A stretch of 64,000 bases of DNA from Diatrype stigma (lineage: Eukaryota > Ascomycota > Sordariomycetes > Xylariales > Diatrypaceae): contig JAKJXP020000047.1 in NCBI GenBank assembly GCA_022225965.2, positions 124,001 to 188,000 of the forward strand, given 5' to 3'. Both the position numbers and the translations under genes were made by a program. Every line of letters starts with the position of its first letter. Positions within the stretch are counted from its first letter, which is position 1. Below are positions 1 through 11,115 of this stretch, piece by piece. The notes under the pieces are model-generated. The model was not told the origin of the DNA and made no database searches. It was given only the letters and a program-made list of their open reading frames with translations.

Positions 1-1528
1 GCAGCCGCGGCGGGCGTTGTCGTTGCCTTTGGCGCACCTCTGGGCGGTGTTTTGTTCGGTCTCGAGGAAGTCGCTTACTTCTTTCCGGCCAAGACACTTT
101 TCCGAACCTTCTTTTGCTGTATTGTCGCAGCGTTGTCCCTCAAGTTTCTGAATCCCTACGGCACGAACAAGATCGTCCTGTTCGAGGTCCGATACAAAGT
201 CGATTGGGAATGGTTCGAGCTTGTGGCTTTCATCTTCGTCGGAGTTCTCGGCGGTGCTGCCGGCGCCATGTTCATCAAGGCGTCGCGCAGTTGGGCCCAG
301 AGCTTCCGCAAGATCACCGTCATTAAGAAATACCCAATGGTCGAAGTTGTTCTAGTTGCCATCGTAACTGCTCTCACGAGCTACTGGAATGTCTTGACTA
401 AGCTGCCCGTCGCGAAGCTTCTTTTGAATCTTGCTGCCCCATGCGACGAGACGAGAGACGATGATTTCGGACTTTGCCCAGAGACCATGGATGACATTCC
501 CGGCATCATCCGCATGCTGCTTATAGCGTTCCTCATCAAGGGCTTCCTCACTACCATCACGTTCGGCATCAAGGTCCCTGCTGGTATCTATGTTCCTTCC
601 ATGGTGGTGGGCGGTCTCATGGGCCGGCTCATTGGCCACCTAGTGCAATGGATCGTTCTCAGGTTTCCGCACTGGAGTATTTGGGGCACTTGCCCCCTTC
701 TTCAAGAAACAACATGTGTTCAGCCAGGCGTTTATGGCTTGATTGCCGCCGGTTCGACCATGTGCGGAGTCACTCGACTATCTGTCACGTTAGCCGTCAT
801 TCTCTTTGAGTTGACCGGAAGTTTGGATTATGTCCTCCCCTTTTCCCTAGCAATTCTCTTTGCGAAATGGACAGCCGATGCTCTGGAGCCGCTGAGTGTG
901 TATGATCTACTCACCAATATGAATTCATATCCGTTCCTGGATAACAAGCACAAACCTATATTCACCTCCGAGCTGGGTGACATAGTCCCTCGTGTCCGGC
1001 GCGAGCGTATCATCGATATCAGCAATTCGCCCTTGGTCCCCGCCTCTAGCCTCCGAGCCAAGCTCGAGCTCTTGCACCGGGCCGGCGAGCTAGACGGAGG
1101 CCTGCCCATCATACGAGATGCGGTGTTGGTCGGCCTGATCCCGGCGCCTGATCTAGAGTACGCCTTGGATAAGCTCCCTGACGAGTCTTCTAACTCTTGC
1201 TTGATGGCCTACGTGCCCAGTATCGACGACGAGTCTACCGCCTCGCAGCCGGACCCAACGGATTTCACGCAATACATCGACCCTGCACCCATTTCTCTCG
1301 ACGTAAAGTCACCGATGGACCTAGTGCACGAGTGTTTCGTCAAGCTGGGCCTGCGGTACATCTGCGTGACGCGAAACGGGCGTTTCGCCGGGATGGTACG
1401 TTATGCCATGACACGTTACGTTTGTCTTAATAATCCATTGCACCCGCTAACTTGTTTATCCGCAGATGCACAAGAAGAAGTTTGTGAAGTACGTTCGCGA
1501 ACTCGAGGAGAAGCAGCACACGGACTGA
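1..1528 (+). CDS. CLC-family voltage-gated chloride channel/antiporter, 3' part
   Basis: The gene enters from outside the window: frame 1 is open from base 1 and begins inside the CLC core with the motif GAPLGGVLFGLEEV. It continues through GIKVPAGIYVPSM (the GxFxP-type selectivity-filter helix) and QPGVYGLIAAGSTMCGVTR, followed by hydrophobic helices. The cytoplasmic tail has two CBS-like segments, roughly bases 1030-1180 and 1290-1510. A 70-nt intron (1396-1465, GTACGT...CGCAG) is inferred because removing it joins RFAGM to MHKKKFVKYVRELEE and then a TGA at 1526-1528; reading through it gives an unrelated tail. About 485 residues are visible. CLC proteins move chloride (often in exchange for protons) across plasma, Golgi or vacuolar membranes; yeast Gef1 is the model. 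Which membrane this one serves cannot be seen. It converges with the P450 gene. Confidence 0.93.
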
Positions 1529-2013
1529 GTGTTGCTTACTCCACCCCCTCTTTTCTCTTTTTACTCTCGCGAAGCGGCATTTGCAAATTTCGTGGCATTT
1601 TCAACGGGGTTTATAGGCATTCTCGCTGGGTATGTACGGCGTTCTATGTCTTCTGCGGAGGGATTCTGCAGTGTCTTCTACTATATATATATCTTCGATT
1701 CCACTTACTAGGATCTCTGACCGGTGGGACGACTACATAATGTATATTTGGCTTTAGTGTGAATACTACCAGGTTTTCTCGTTCTCTATTGCATAGTGCT
1801 TGTTCTCTTCACCTCAGGCTTAAGCGGCAGGTCCTGCTAAACTCCATGGTAAAATGGTATCTTCGATCTTAAACAATACATGCTCTTAGCCAGGAATGAG
1901 CAACGCGTATTCCATCGGTGTGAGGGAAGCATCTAAGTAATAGAAGATTAGCGATACTACTGTAACGACGGTTATTTGTTTATTGCTTTGGCTTCAGCTT
2001 TCCGTTCAATACC
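1529..2013. other. Convergent intergenic spacer
   Basis: Spacer of 485 bp between the stop codons of the CLC and P450 genes. It should hold both 3' untranslated regions. No further gene or repeat is seen. Confidence 0.7.
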
Positions 2014-4291
2014 TTAACCGGCCCAAGGCCGCACAGGCCGCAACTTCACCATCAACGGCGGCTTCTGCCAAACCATATAGTGCTCCATGTTGTCCATCCA
2101 GCCGTAGCTCTCCGGCATCAGCTCTATGTCGAAGTTCCAGATCAGTCGCGCGAGCAGAAGCCGCAGCTCCAGACGTCCCAAGGCAGACCCTAAGCATGAC
2201 ATCGGACCATAACCGAAGGGCTGCGGCGGTCTGGTGTTAGCTTTTTTCCCCCTTTTCCCTTTTCTTGGGTTCGAAGATCTCTGGAGCGCAAGTGAAATGG
2301 GAAGAGGGGAGGGGGGGGGGGGGGGAAAAAAAAATTAAGGCAAGCCTTAAATTACCCCCCCGCAACAACGCTTCGCTAGTGATTATAAATTTAATTTAGA
2401 NNNNNNNNNNCCCCCCCCCCCCCCCCCCCCCCCCCGTGTTCAAGGAGAAACTCAGGGAACGACGCGGGGAGATATTTGTAATTGATGCATGAATGGGATG
2501 GGGAGGGTAACACATAAAGTCTCTTAGACGTTTTTGGCTTTTGGCCTTATCTTGTTATATATATATATACGCACACGGATGAAAAAAGGGGAGGGAAGGT
2601 AAAAATCACAACGTATATATCTCGGTTTCCAACTCACCTGAAAGGCCTCCCTATCATCGCCCGCGTACTCGGGCGCGCCGAGCCAGCGCTCCGGCACGAA
2701 CCTCTCGGCATGGCGGAAGTACCGCTCAGACCGGCCCGTCGCGTAGTTGGAGACGCCGACGAGCGCGCCCTCGGGCAGGTAGTAGCCGTCGACCACGCAA
2801 CCGCCGCCGCCGCCGTCGCCCCGGGGAACCTGCCGCACGAACGGCGTCGCGACCGGCGGCCACACCCGCATCGTCTCGCTCAGCACCGCCGACAGGTACT
2901 CGAGGCGCGCCAGGCTGGCGAAGTCGATTTTGCCGCTGCCGCTGCCGCTGCTGCTGCTGTTGTCGAACGCGGCGAACGCGGATCGCACTTCCTCCTGCAC
3001 GCGCGCGAGCGCCGCCGGGTGCGTCAGCAGCAGGTACAGCGCGCCGCTCAGTACTGTCGCGACCGTCTCGCTGCCCGCTGCCATCAGCACCTGCGCGTTG
3101 GCGTACATCTCCTCGCGGCTGAGGGCGTGCGCGTCCTCCTCCTCGCCCCCCGTCGCCGCGCCGCTCTTCCCCCCCTTTTCGCGCTCGATGACGGACATGT
3201 AGTCCGGGCGGTCGGTGGCGCCGGTGTCGACGCGGCGGTCGACCATGCGCTTCGTCTCGAGGGCGTGGTCTCTCATGATGTCGGCGATGTTCCGCTTCCC
3301 CTGGCTGCTGCTCCCCCGCTTCTGCAGGAGCTTCTGCAGGGCCGCGAAGGCCCACGCCGGGAGTATTTCCGTCAGGAACCGGATCCAGGTCAGCGCGCGG
3401 AAGAAGCCCGTCGTCGTCGTCGGCCACGGGTGGTCGCGGCCGTGCCGGAGGCATCCGAACACGTCCTGCCCGAACAGGAGGTCGCCCTGGATGTCGAAGG
3501 TTGCCCAGGTCAGGTACTGGCACATGTCGACTACCCCTCCCGTCCCCGCCCCGTCCGTCTTGGATGACGGTACCGCCGCCGCCTCGTGTAGCCGTTGGAT
3601 CAGTGCATCAACGTAGCCTGCCACTATTGGCTCCTACATCACGTTTCCCCTCTACAAGTCAGCGAATTGGTTGTTATGTTATTATGATTCGAAGCATCAG
3701 CGGGTAGTCGAGTCGTTATCACGCTGCTTTACTTCTGGTGCTAACTATTTGAACTAGTAGTAGAAGTTTTCAAGACCAACGATGGAGTGGCTCATTCTTC
3801 AACCCCGAAGCTGCTCCCCTGAGTATTATACAGTAGGTCACGGGAGTAAGCAGAGGGGTGGGCTGTGAAGGAAGAAAAGAAACAAACATGCTAACCTGCG
3901 CTCGCGCGGCCTTCTCGGAGAACGCCGGGTTCATGCGACGCCGCATGCGGGCGTGGGTCGGGACGTCGGCCTGGAGGAGGCTGACGGCGCCGAAGGCGCG
4001 ACGGCTGGCGACGGCGCGCTGGTCGCGGGGCAGGGGGCCGCCGGCGCCGGCGCGGTGGCCGTAGGCGTCGCGGAAGGCGGCGGGGCCGGCGCACGAGACC
4101 TCGTTGGGGCCGATGCGGACGACGGGGCCGTAGCGCGCGTGCAGCGCCGCCGCCGCGTACGGCGCCCGCCCCGACGTCCGGATCCGGCCCATCGGCAGCA
4201 CCGACACGGCCATCAGCCGCGGGCCGGGAACCCGCGCCAGCGGGTGCCAGAAGGCGGCGTGCAGGAGCCGGAGGAGCTGGTGCGTGAGGAG
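2014..4291 (-). CDS. Cytochrome P450 monooxygenase (5' exon unresolved)
   Basis: Three exons are clear: 4291-3896, 3633-2638 and 2220-2014, about 532 residues, all joining in phase. Visible P450 landmarks are the proline-rich hinge HPLARVPGP, the I-helix AGSET oxygen-activation motif, the K-helix ETMR (ExxR), the FVPERW motif, and the heme loop FGYGPMSCLG with the thiolate Cys. P450s of this type are ER-anchored haem monooxygenases fed by cytochrome P450 reductase. The membrane anchor is missing: the first exon opens at an acceptor (TAG at 4292-4294) with no in-frame ATG before the hinge. A candidate anchor exon lies at about 4593-4420 (minus), which encodes the hydrophobic WGALVILVSFRFLVSSY, but the join is uncertain. 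Odd points: the usual Arg of FxxGxRxC is Met (codon ATG), and the last intron (2221-2637) contains the assembly gap. Substrate is unknown; no biosynthetic partner is adjacent. Confidence 0.88.
2311..2435. other. Assembly gap with flanking homopolymers inside a P450 intron
   Basis: Bases 2311-2325 are 15 G followed by 9 A; 2401-2410 are N; 2411-2435 are 25 C. The run of Ns is a scaffold gap of unknown true size, bounded by homopolymers that sequencing and assembly handle badly. It lies in the intron between the PERW exon and the heme-loop exon, so the two halves of the P450 are joined only by scaffolding. Confidence 0.95.
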
Positions 4292-7200
4292 CTACATTTG
4301 GGGTTGCGTGCGGTTGTTCTGTGAGTGGAGTGGTTTGTGTGGAACGATGGTTCATAGGTTATAGGTTATAGGTCATCATCAAAAAGGGGAGGAGGGCCAG
4401 GAGAGGGGGGTTGCACAAGGTCGAGTCGATTCGATACATAGCTAGAGACCAAAAATCGAAAACTAACCAATATGACCAGAGCCCCCCAGAACCTGAGCCA
4501 TCCAGTCTCCGACTGCGACCAATCGCCCATTACCCGTCGCAGAGACTCGCCCATATTTCGTGCAAGCCTCCGCTTCGATTCGGGCCGTTTCAACGATTTT
4601 ATGGAAAAGCGAATGATAGCGAGAAAGCAACCGGCGATGGATGATGCACCATTATTTGGAATGGCTTCCTATAGTTCACGTTCTATGTAGGTAGACCGTG
4701 ACTTTGACGTCTAACTACTACTGCATTGTACGTATTGTACATGTCTAGCCTGATGGCCTAACTAGAATCCGATAAGGGCTGGAGCGTTGTTGTTATTATT
4801 AGTTAATCCAGCTGACCCCCCCTGGTATACCAAGCAGATAACCCCATGGGCCTTGGGAAATGGGTTGGGTTGGGAGGGCGGCACACACACGGCGTCCCAC
4901 TTCAGCTCCTTCGGAAGATCCCATGGGCCCCCTGAAAGATAATGATAGGCAAACAAGCAACCAACTACCTACCTACCTGAATAGAACCTACATATGCATG
5001 TCATGTTCGAACCAGCAAACAACCTTCTTGACAGCGAACGGGGCATTTCGCTATGGAGTCGATATAAACGTGCATGCCTGACCGTTGAGGAACGGAGCCA
5101 GCCAACAACGCCGCTGGCTCTAGATTTCTACTACCTACCACATTTCCCATGCGATGAATCTGTAACGGGAAGGAGACGACACTTACCTAAGTGCCCCAGA
5201 ATCCTGTCAAGGACGATCATTGGGTCGAGATCCGAACATTACCAAGTCTTGAAATGCGCCCCCTCCCCTCTCCCCTTTTCTTCGACCTATACGAAATACG
5301 AAATAGTTCTAGACCACCGTTTAAGAGGACAGTTCGTTCGTTGCAGCAAAGAACAAGCTTCAGACTTCAGAAACAGCTCTCAGGAAACTCGGCTACTCGA
5401 CCGACCTACCTAGCCGGGTAAGCCTTGCGTAGTTCGGCCTCCCGTTCGACCCGCCGGTGACGCTCCTCAGTGGGGCGCCGGCAAGGCATTCCTTGTAAAG
5501 CCTTCACTCACGGCGATACCGGGTATCGGCCTGGGACCTCTTTCCATGCTTCAAGCTTTGAGCTTGCAGTTGGAGAGGGCAACATCGCACATGCTTGGCA
5601 TCTACGGTGGGAGAGGAAGCGTTGCGAGTGACCTCCTTGTGCACGAATCTGGGAAAAAGGGCAAGGAATAAGAAAATGGTATTGGGCCGGTGATGCTTCC
5701 CACCGTTTCTGCGGGGCAAAAAGAAAGGAGGTTTGTGAGTTTACTAGTGACAGAAAGGGGGGGTTTATAGAGATGCCAATTCTCTGTAGCCGATTTTTTT
5801 GCTTTGGAAGCGCACAGTCGCAAAAATTTTGACACGAGGAGAAAGGCGTTCCCATTTGTGCTCAGCATTTCATCACTATCAGAGCCAGGACCCAAACCCT
5901 CGGATCTTTCCGGTAGCATCCGCGCTTCATATCAAGATTGGACCAGTCCGGCGGGCCAACCAGATTTCGCGGTATGAAGTATGATGTGAAGGGCAAACTG
6001 AACCAGGGGAAGATCCGACTGACTGTGCCTTTGCCTTTGCCGGATATGCCCAGGCGGTTGCGATGATGAACAAGGCCGGCAGCAGGTAGAGATAAGCAGG
6101 TAGAAGTGCCGTTATACCCGTACTATCCCAGGACTCTGCTGTGTCTAGCTATCGAAGATCTTATCACCCATCCGTCTGTCTGGGTAGTTGCTCCCGTCTG
6201 ACCCAAGCCCGGAGGGGGGAATTTGTGACCCGATCGACTGGCGGTAGGAAAGCTGGTTCCGTGGCCCTTGGGTCCGCGGCATCTCATCCGGTGGTTTTCA
6301 TTAGGTATGTCGAAGAAAGATACCGCGATCGCACTGCGCTCGCTCGCTGGCTCAATGGGCCGAGGGTCGACCGAGGAGCGAATTCCATTACCTAAAAGGC
6401 GCCCGGAAGACCGCCCCAGACTCCCCCAGCAGCCACCCACCGGTGAATCGACTTCTCGGTATATAGAAACTATGGAGCCTATTTACAACCGAGTGGCTCG
6501 CAGTGCAGCGCGGCACTCGTTCTACATCTGTATGTACGATCGGTCGCTGCTGGGTGCTGCTGTACTATGTAGGGGGCTTCTAGGTAGTTCATCGAGTGGG
6601 CACCACTAGCTAGGAATAAATATTGTGCGACGGAGGCTCAAATAAGCTCATGCCTTCATGCAACGTGGACGGGCTGACGGGCTGACGGGTCCATTCTCAG
6701 TAGCCATGCCGTGATTAGTCGTTGCATAGTCGTACATAGCAGCACTCGTGTGGAAGATGGTAGATGAAACGGATCGTGGCTGATGTTGGGCCTGCAAGGC
6801 TGCAAGGAAACGGCCCAGCCCTTACACACTTCTCTCTCTCCCTCTCTCGTCAGTTGAGGCGCGAAGCTGGGTGCTGAGCTCGTCTGTCGCGTGCTTGGTT
6901 TCCATTCTTCCGCCTACCGAGAGTCCTTCCCCCCTTTCCTCTGTCCCCATCGCCGGACGGGGCTTTCATTCGGTGGGCAACGAAGAAAGTCACAGTATTA
7001 TTTTAGCTAAATACAACACTATCGCTTCTAGGGATCACGCCACGAGCGCGACTAGCAAGCTCGGTTGTCCATTATCGGCCTCTTGTCTTTTGTTGGACCT
7101 CGCCTCGCGTAGGAATGTCTTTAGTCAGGTAGCGGATCCGCGGGGAGTTACTCGAGGCCACCACCACAGATTATGTGGGTTGGAACCCCGTTCCGGAGAA

Positions 7201-7299
7201 AGGAGGGAGGCAAAGGCAAGGCAACGTTGCAAAGAACTGCGTTTGTTTTCCTTCTCGTCGCTCTCGTATAACTGCCCTTCCACGTTCGGTCTGGGACCG

Positions 7300-7362
7300 T
7301 ACATCGCATATTGCACATCGCACATCGCACATCGCACATCGCATATCGCACATCGTACATAC
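7300..7362. repeat. CACATCG heptamer tandem repeat
   Basis: Eight or so imperfect copies of a 7-bp unit (CACATCG, with CATATCG and CACATTG-like variants), followed by a short ATAATAATGATGATG tract. It creates repetitive open frames on both strands that are not genes. Confidence 0.9.
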
Positions 7363-8075
7363 ATAATAATAATGATGATGCCAATAGCCGGCCCAGGAGG
7401 ACAGCAGCAGCACAGCTTATTAGTGAGATCGCCGGTGATATCGTCAGCTCATATCACGTTGTCCCCGATCGGTGTGCGTCGAAGTGTAAGCCCGTTCATG
7501 CGACGGCCTGGAAATGAGGACATGAGGGCATGAGGGCATGAGGACATTTGATTTGAAGAAATTTGAACAATGCTGGTGGCGGGATTCGGTTGGTTCTCGG
7601 CCCCTCTGCGCTTGCGTTCGGGTAGGCAGGAAGCATGAATCCTCTCACCGAGAAGCAACGTCCTTCGCGGGGGGGAGAAGGGGGGACCTTGGGGAGAAGG
7701 AGGGATCATCCAGTCCATCCATCCATCCACTCCCCCAATTCCGAAGTTGCGGACACCGCGAGACATGGATGGGGCCATCGCCTGTGCGCCCACAGCGCCT
7801 CGGGGAGCCACTGAACGGGAAATGGGTGGCCCCAGTGCAGCGACACTGCAAGAGTTGGCGGGCGGGCTCGGTCGTCCTTTGGGGCTTAGACGGCCTTGGC
7901 GGTGACTCTGGAGCGTCCGGTATCGACCAATCAAGCCCTGTCCTTGGCCTATATCATTGCCGTGTAGCGGTTGATCCGGGTGAATGTTGCTGAATGCATC
8001 CTGAACGTCCTGGACGTGCTGTGAAATTCGCAGAAAGGGAGCCGAAACCCGGTTGCCTCCCGACATTACTTACCA

Positions 8076-8212
8076 CTACACTACCTGCCTACTTGCCTAC
8101 ATACCTAACTACCTAACCACCTGTAGTATTTGCCTACCTGCCTACCTAACCTAACCTGCTACATACCTACATACTACGTACAAACCTACATACATACATA
8201 CTGCCTACGTCA
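8076..8212. repeat. CTACCTAC/CATAC low-complexity tract
   Basis: Dense imperfect repetition of CTACCTA, CCTGCCTA and ACATAC words over about 135 bp. The same word family recurs in most long spacers of the window (notably 53.4-54.2 kb). Confidence 0.8.
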
Positions 8213-8509
8213 CTCAAGGTCGCTACATAACACCACGTACACAACAAAAGGGCGTGGCGGTACGTATATGAACATTACATTAGGTACAGGTAGTAGTAGC
8301 ATTCGAATTTATCTACAGGTACGTAATGTAATGTAATATAAGATGTTCGTGGTTCCAAATGGCGACCGAAATGAGACAGACTATAATATAATACTATGTA
8401 CCTGCTCTCTTTTCACTTTTTTCCCATTCCCCCCCTTTTCGCCGTGTCGACCTTGACAATAAACCGGATGTAAATAAACTCTCTTACAGGCTATTGCTGC
8501 CATCCGCCG

Positions 8510-8542
8510 TCCTTCTGTCTGTCTGTCTGCTTGGTTGTCTGT
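8510..8542. repeat. CTGT microsatellite in the DUF4419 5' leader
   Basis: Consecutive CTGT units with slight interruption, about 70 bp upstream of the start codon of the DUF4419 gene, probably in its 5' untranslated region or core promoter. Confidence 0.8.
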
Positions 8543-8613
8543 CCCATAGGTAACCTCCAACGCCTCGCTCCCCCCAACCCCCTTTCCCCCCTCCCCACTC
8601 TCGTCTCGCAGCG

Positions 8614-10035
8614 ATGCCCGTCACCGTCGAGCCGTCGCCGCACGGGCCCCGGAGCTGGACGGGGCGGAAGTTCCGGCAGGCGTCGTCGCCGGAGGCCCTC
8701 CTGGCCCACACGCTGACGGACGAGGCCGCGCCGCCCCCGGGATTGCGGTCGGCGTCGTCGGCGGCGGCGGCGACCACGGCGGCCCGGCAGCTGATCCAGA
8801 GCTCGTTCGCGGGCCTGCGGCGGGACGACCGGGTCTACGCCACCAAGAACGGCTTCGTGCACGCCTGCATGGAGGCCTACAACGAGCACCACCGGCTCGT
8901 CATCCGGCCCGAGGACGTCTGGTTCGCCATCCTGACCCAGCTCGGCTGCTACGTCAACGCGCACGCCGAGGAGCTGCGCGACATCCTCCTCGTGTCGGAC
9001 GATGACGACGACGATACCGATACCGAAAGCGAGAATAGCGATAATAGTAGCGATAATGATAATAATCATAGCGCGCCTCACGACCAAGGCGTGTTGAGCG
9101 GTAGTGTTGGCGGAGGCAGGAGCAGTGGTCGAGACAGAGGCGACCCTCAACGGCAACAGCAGCAGCAGCAGCAGCAGCAGAAGCAGCGGAAGCGGCAGCA
9201 CCTGCACATCGAAGCGGACCTGAGCGGGGGGATGGGGACGGGGACGGGGATCGACCACGGGCGGATGGCGCACGCGATGACGAAGCTGATGCAGCGGCGG
9301 TTCCGGGACGGGGAGGACCTGCGGGCGTGGGTGCAGCCGGCCTTCACGACGACGACCAAGGTCGACCAGGCGGTGGCGAGCGTGGTCTTCATGGGCGCCA
9401 TGCAGCGCTACTTCACCTACAGCTGGGGCACGCGCTGCGGCATCCCGTCCGCCACCCTGCTCGGCCTCGAGAGCGACTGGACCCGCGTCCGCCAGCGCGC
9501 CGAGCGCCTCGCCCGCTTCGGCCCCGAGTGCGCCCGCTGGCTGCGCCTGCTGCGCCCCGTCCTCGACGGCTTCGTCCGCTGCTTCCGCGACCCCGCCGGT
9601 CAGGCCGCGAGGAGCTTCTGGCAGGCCGTCTGCGACGAGCACGTCCCTAACGGCAGCGGCGCTACTACGTACTCCGGATGGGTCACCGCCTTCTGCTTCT
9701 GGGATGAGGCCGGTCGGTGCCTACACGGGGAGGAGAAGAAGAAGAAGGGTGGTGGTGGTGGTGAAGCGGGAGCCGGAGCCGATGGCAGCGACGTCGAGCC
9801 CGTGCGCCTGACTAGGAGCCAGCTCCCGATCGGGTTCACGAAGGTGCCGGTCACGCTGCTGGACGACGGCCTCGCTATCCCTGCCGAGATGGTTGCCGGG
9901 TCGGTCGCGATGAGGGCTTCGGCGTCGGGGCCCGTCGGATCGAGCCTCAGGGGGGGCGGCGACCTGCCGAGCTCGGGTCGGCCTGTGATCGATACGATAC
10001 AGCCGGAGGTCGGATGGTTCATGTATAAGACTTGA
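8614..10035 (+). CDS. DUF4419 domain protein
   Basis: A 473-residue intronless frame opening at ATG 8614. The signature stretch RPEDVWFAILTQLGCYVNAH (about residue 108-127) with AEELR after it, the preceding ATKNGFVHACMEAYNEHH, and the closing VGWFMYKT are typical of fungal DUF4419 proteins, a widespread family of unknown biochemical role. Two low-complexity insertions interrupt the domain: an Asp/Ser/Asn-rich run (about residues 129-150) and a Gln-rich run encoded by a CAG tract near 9155-9185. A Lys/Gly run follows near residue 372. The strong GC content matches neighbouring genes, and the frame is uninterrupted, so the gene appears functional. No signal peptide or membrane span is visible. 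No partner can be inferred from the neighbours. Confidence 0.85.
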   Translation: MPVTVEPSPHGPRSWTGRKFRQASSPEALLAHTLTDEAAPPPGLRSASSAAAATTAARQLIQSSFAGLRRDDRVYATKNGFVHACMEAYNEHHRLVIRPEDVWFAILTQLGCYVNAHAEELRDILLVSDDDDDDTDTESENSDNSSDNDNNHSAPHDQGVLSGSVGGGRSSGRDRGDPQRQQQQQQQQQKQRKRQHLHIEADLSGGMGTGTGIDHGRMAHAMTKLMQRRFRDGEDLRAWVQPAFTTTTKVDQAVASVVFMGAMQRYFTYSWGTRCGIPSATLLGLESDWTRVRQRAERLARFGPECARWLRLLRPVLDGFVRCFRDPAGQAARSFWQAVCDEHVPNGSGATTYSGWVTAFCFWDEAGRCLHGEEKKKKGGGGGEAGAGADGSDVEPVRLTRSQLPIGFTKVPVTLLDDGLAIPAEMVAGSVAMRASASGPVGSSLRGGGDLPSSGRPVIDTIQPEVGWFMYKT

Positions 10036-11115
10036 ACCTCCTCCCCCCACCAGTTGTCTATTCGTTAAAAGACAACTTGCTAAACAAAACCTAAGAAGAG
10101 TCGGTCAGTATTGCATTCATCTGCCCATCTGTTTGTTTGTCATAACTCAGATCTCGAAAGCTAACAGCTCCGGCAGGATAGATCATCGAAGCTCTATGGG
10201 TCCTTGCTGAGCATAATCACCATGGCTGAGAAAAACAGGCCATCGGCTGCAGATGTCGAATCCGTCACGGCCATGGAATAGCTGGATAGCTCAACGCGAA
10301 GAAGAGCCCGGATCATGCGATCCCGTGTTATAGCTATAGTGCGGACAGCAATACCGAGCTGTCGTCCCTACCGGTCGAAATATCACCCCCTATAGCCGAG
10401 TAAGATCGGTCTCATCTAAAACTTCCTACTGCATCCGCCTACTCCAAGCGATACGCAGTCAGGGCTCAAGGGTTATATGGACAGCTACGGAGGGCAACGC
10501 TATGCAAGTGGTGTTGCCTACAATGTTGTATACCCAACGGCAATTTTTCGCATTGCCGGATGGCCCGGCTTACCTGTGATACCAAAAGATTGGTAAGCAC
10601 GGTTCGATCGGCAAAGATGAGTTGATCGGCTGATCAATGTATTCAGATCAGTCGGTAGCCGGCCCGGGGCTGGTGGCGTATATCGTGAGAATACGGTGAT
10701 CTGACACCAGAAAGGAGCTGATGAGTGGAACGGGGTGGCAACAATTTTAATACCTAGATGGGGAAAGCTTGCTGGTGTGGGCTTCAGCTACCCCTGATTC
10801 TCAACTGTACCCTCAAAGATGGAATAATGTTTAATGCCAGCTAGATTTATATAGTCCACAATAAAAGAAAGCAATAGCTAGCTATGAAACAACACTTCGA
10901 ACCACTACTGCACTCTAACTCCAAATTCTCAGTCCACCCCCCTTTAAATCCAAGGATCGTTATATCTGTGCTAAAGCGATGCCGGAGGCATGATCACCGA
11001 AGTCTGTCCAAAATAATTTAATGTGTCGGTTTCCTCTCTTTTTTAGACTTGCATGCCATATTGTATTTACATTAGACAGCAAACCCACCACCATCCTCTA
11101 CCCCTATCCATCCAT
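10036..11115. other. Tail-to-tail spacer, no supported gene
   Basis: About 1.08 kb between the stops of the DUF4419 and URB2 genes. It is less GC-rich than its flanks. Short frames around 10,220-10,600 look faintly protein-like but are broken by stops; no tRNA, rRNA or intact gene is seen. Confidence 0.55.

Larger units (their letters stand above)
4292..8613. other. 4.3 kb intergenic region without a supported gene
   Basis: Apart from the possible P450 anchor exon (about 4420-4593, minus), no reading frame here shows a recognisable family or a convincing spliced structure; the longest open frames (for example 6871-7533 plus, 7449-8066 minus) are low-complexity and disagree with one another. 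It carries several simple repeats (listed separately) and must contain the promoters of the divergent P450 and DUF4419 genes. Confidence 0.6.

Noticed and set aside
5400..5860. Small spliced gene on the minus strand ending ERHRRVEREAELRKAYPAR
   Set aside because: Some acceptor-like signals exist, but no combination gave consistent phases and a start codon.
6871..7533. A 220-residue frame in the 4.3 kb spacer
   Set aside because: Runs through the CACATCG repeat, has no domain, and has no supporting splice or start context.
7449..8066. A 205-residue minus-strand frame
   Set aside because: Proline/serine low-complexity sequence overlapping other equally open frames; no recognisable motif.
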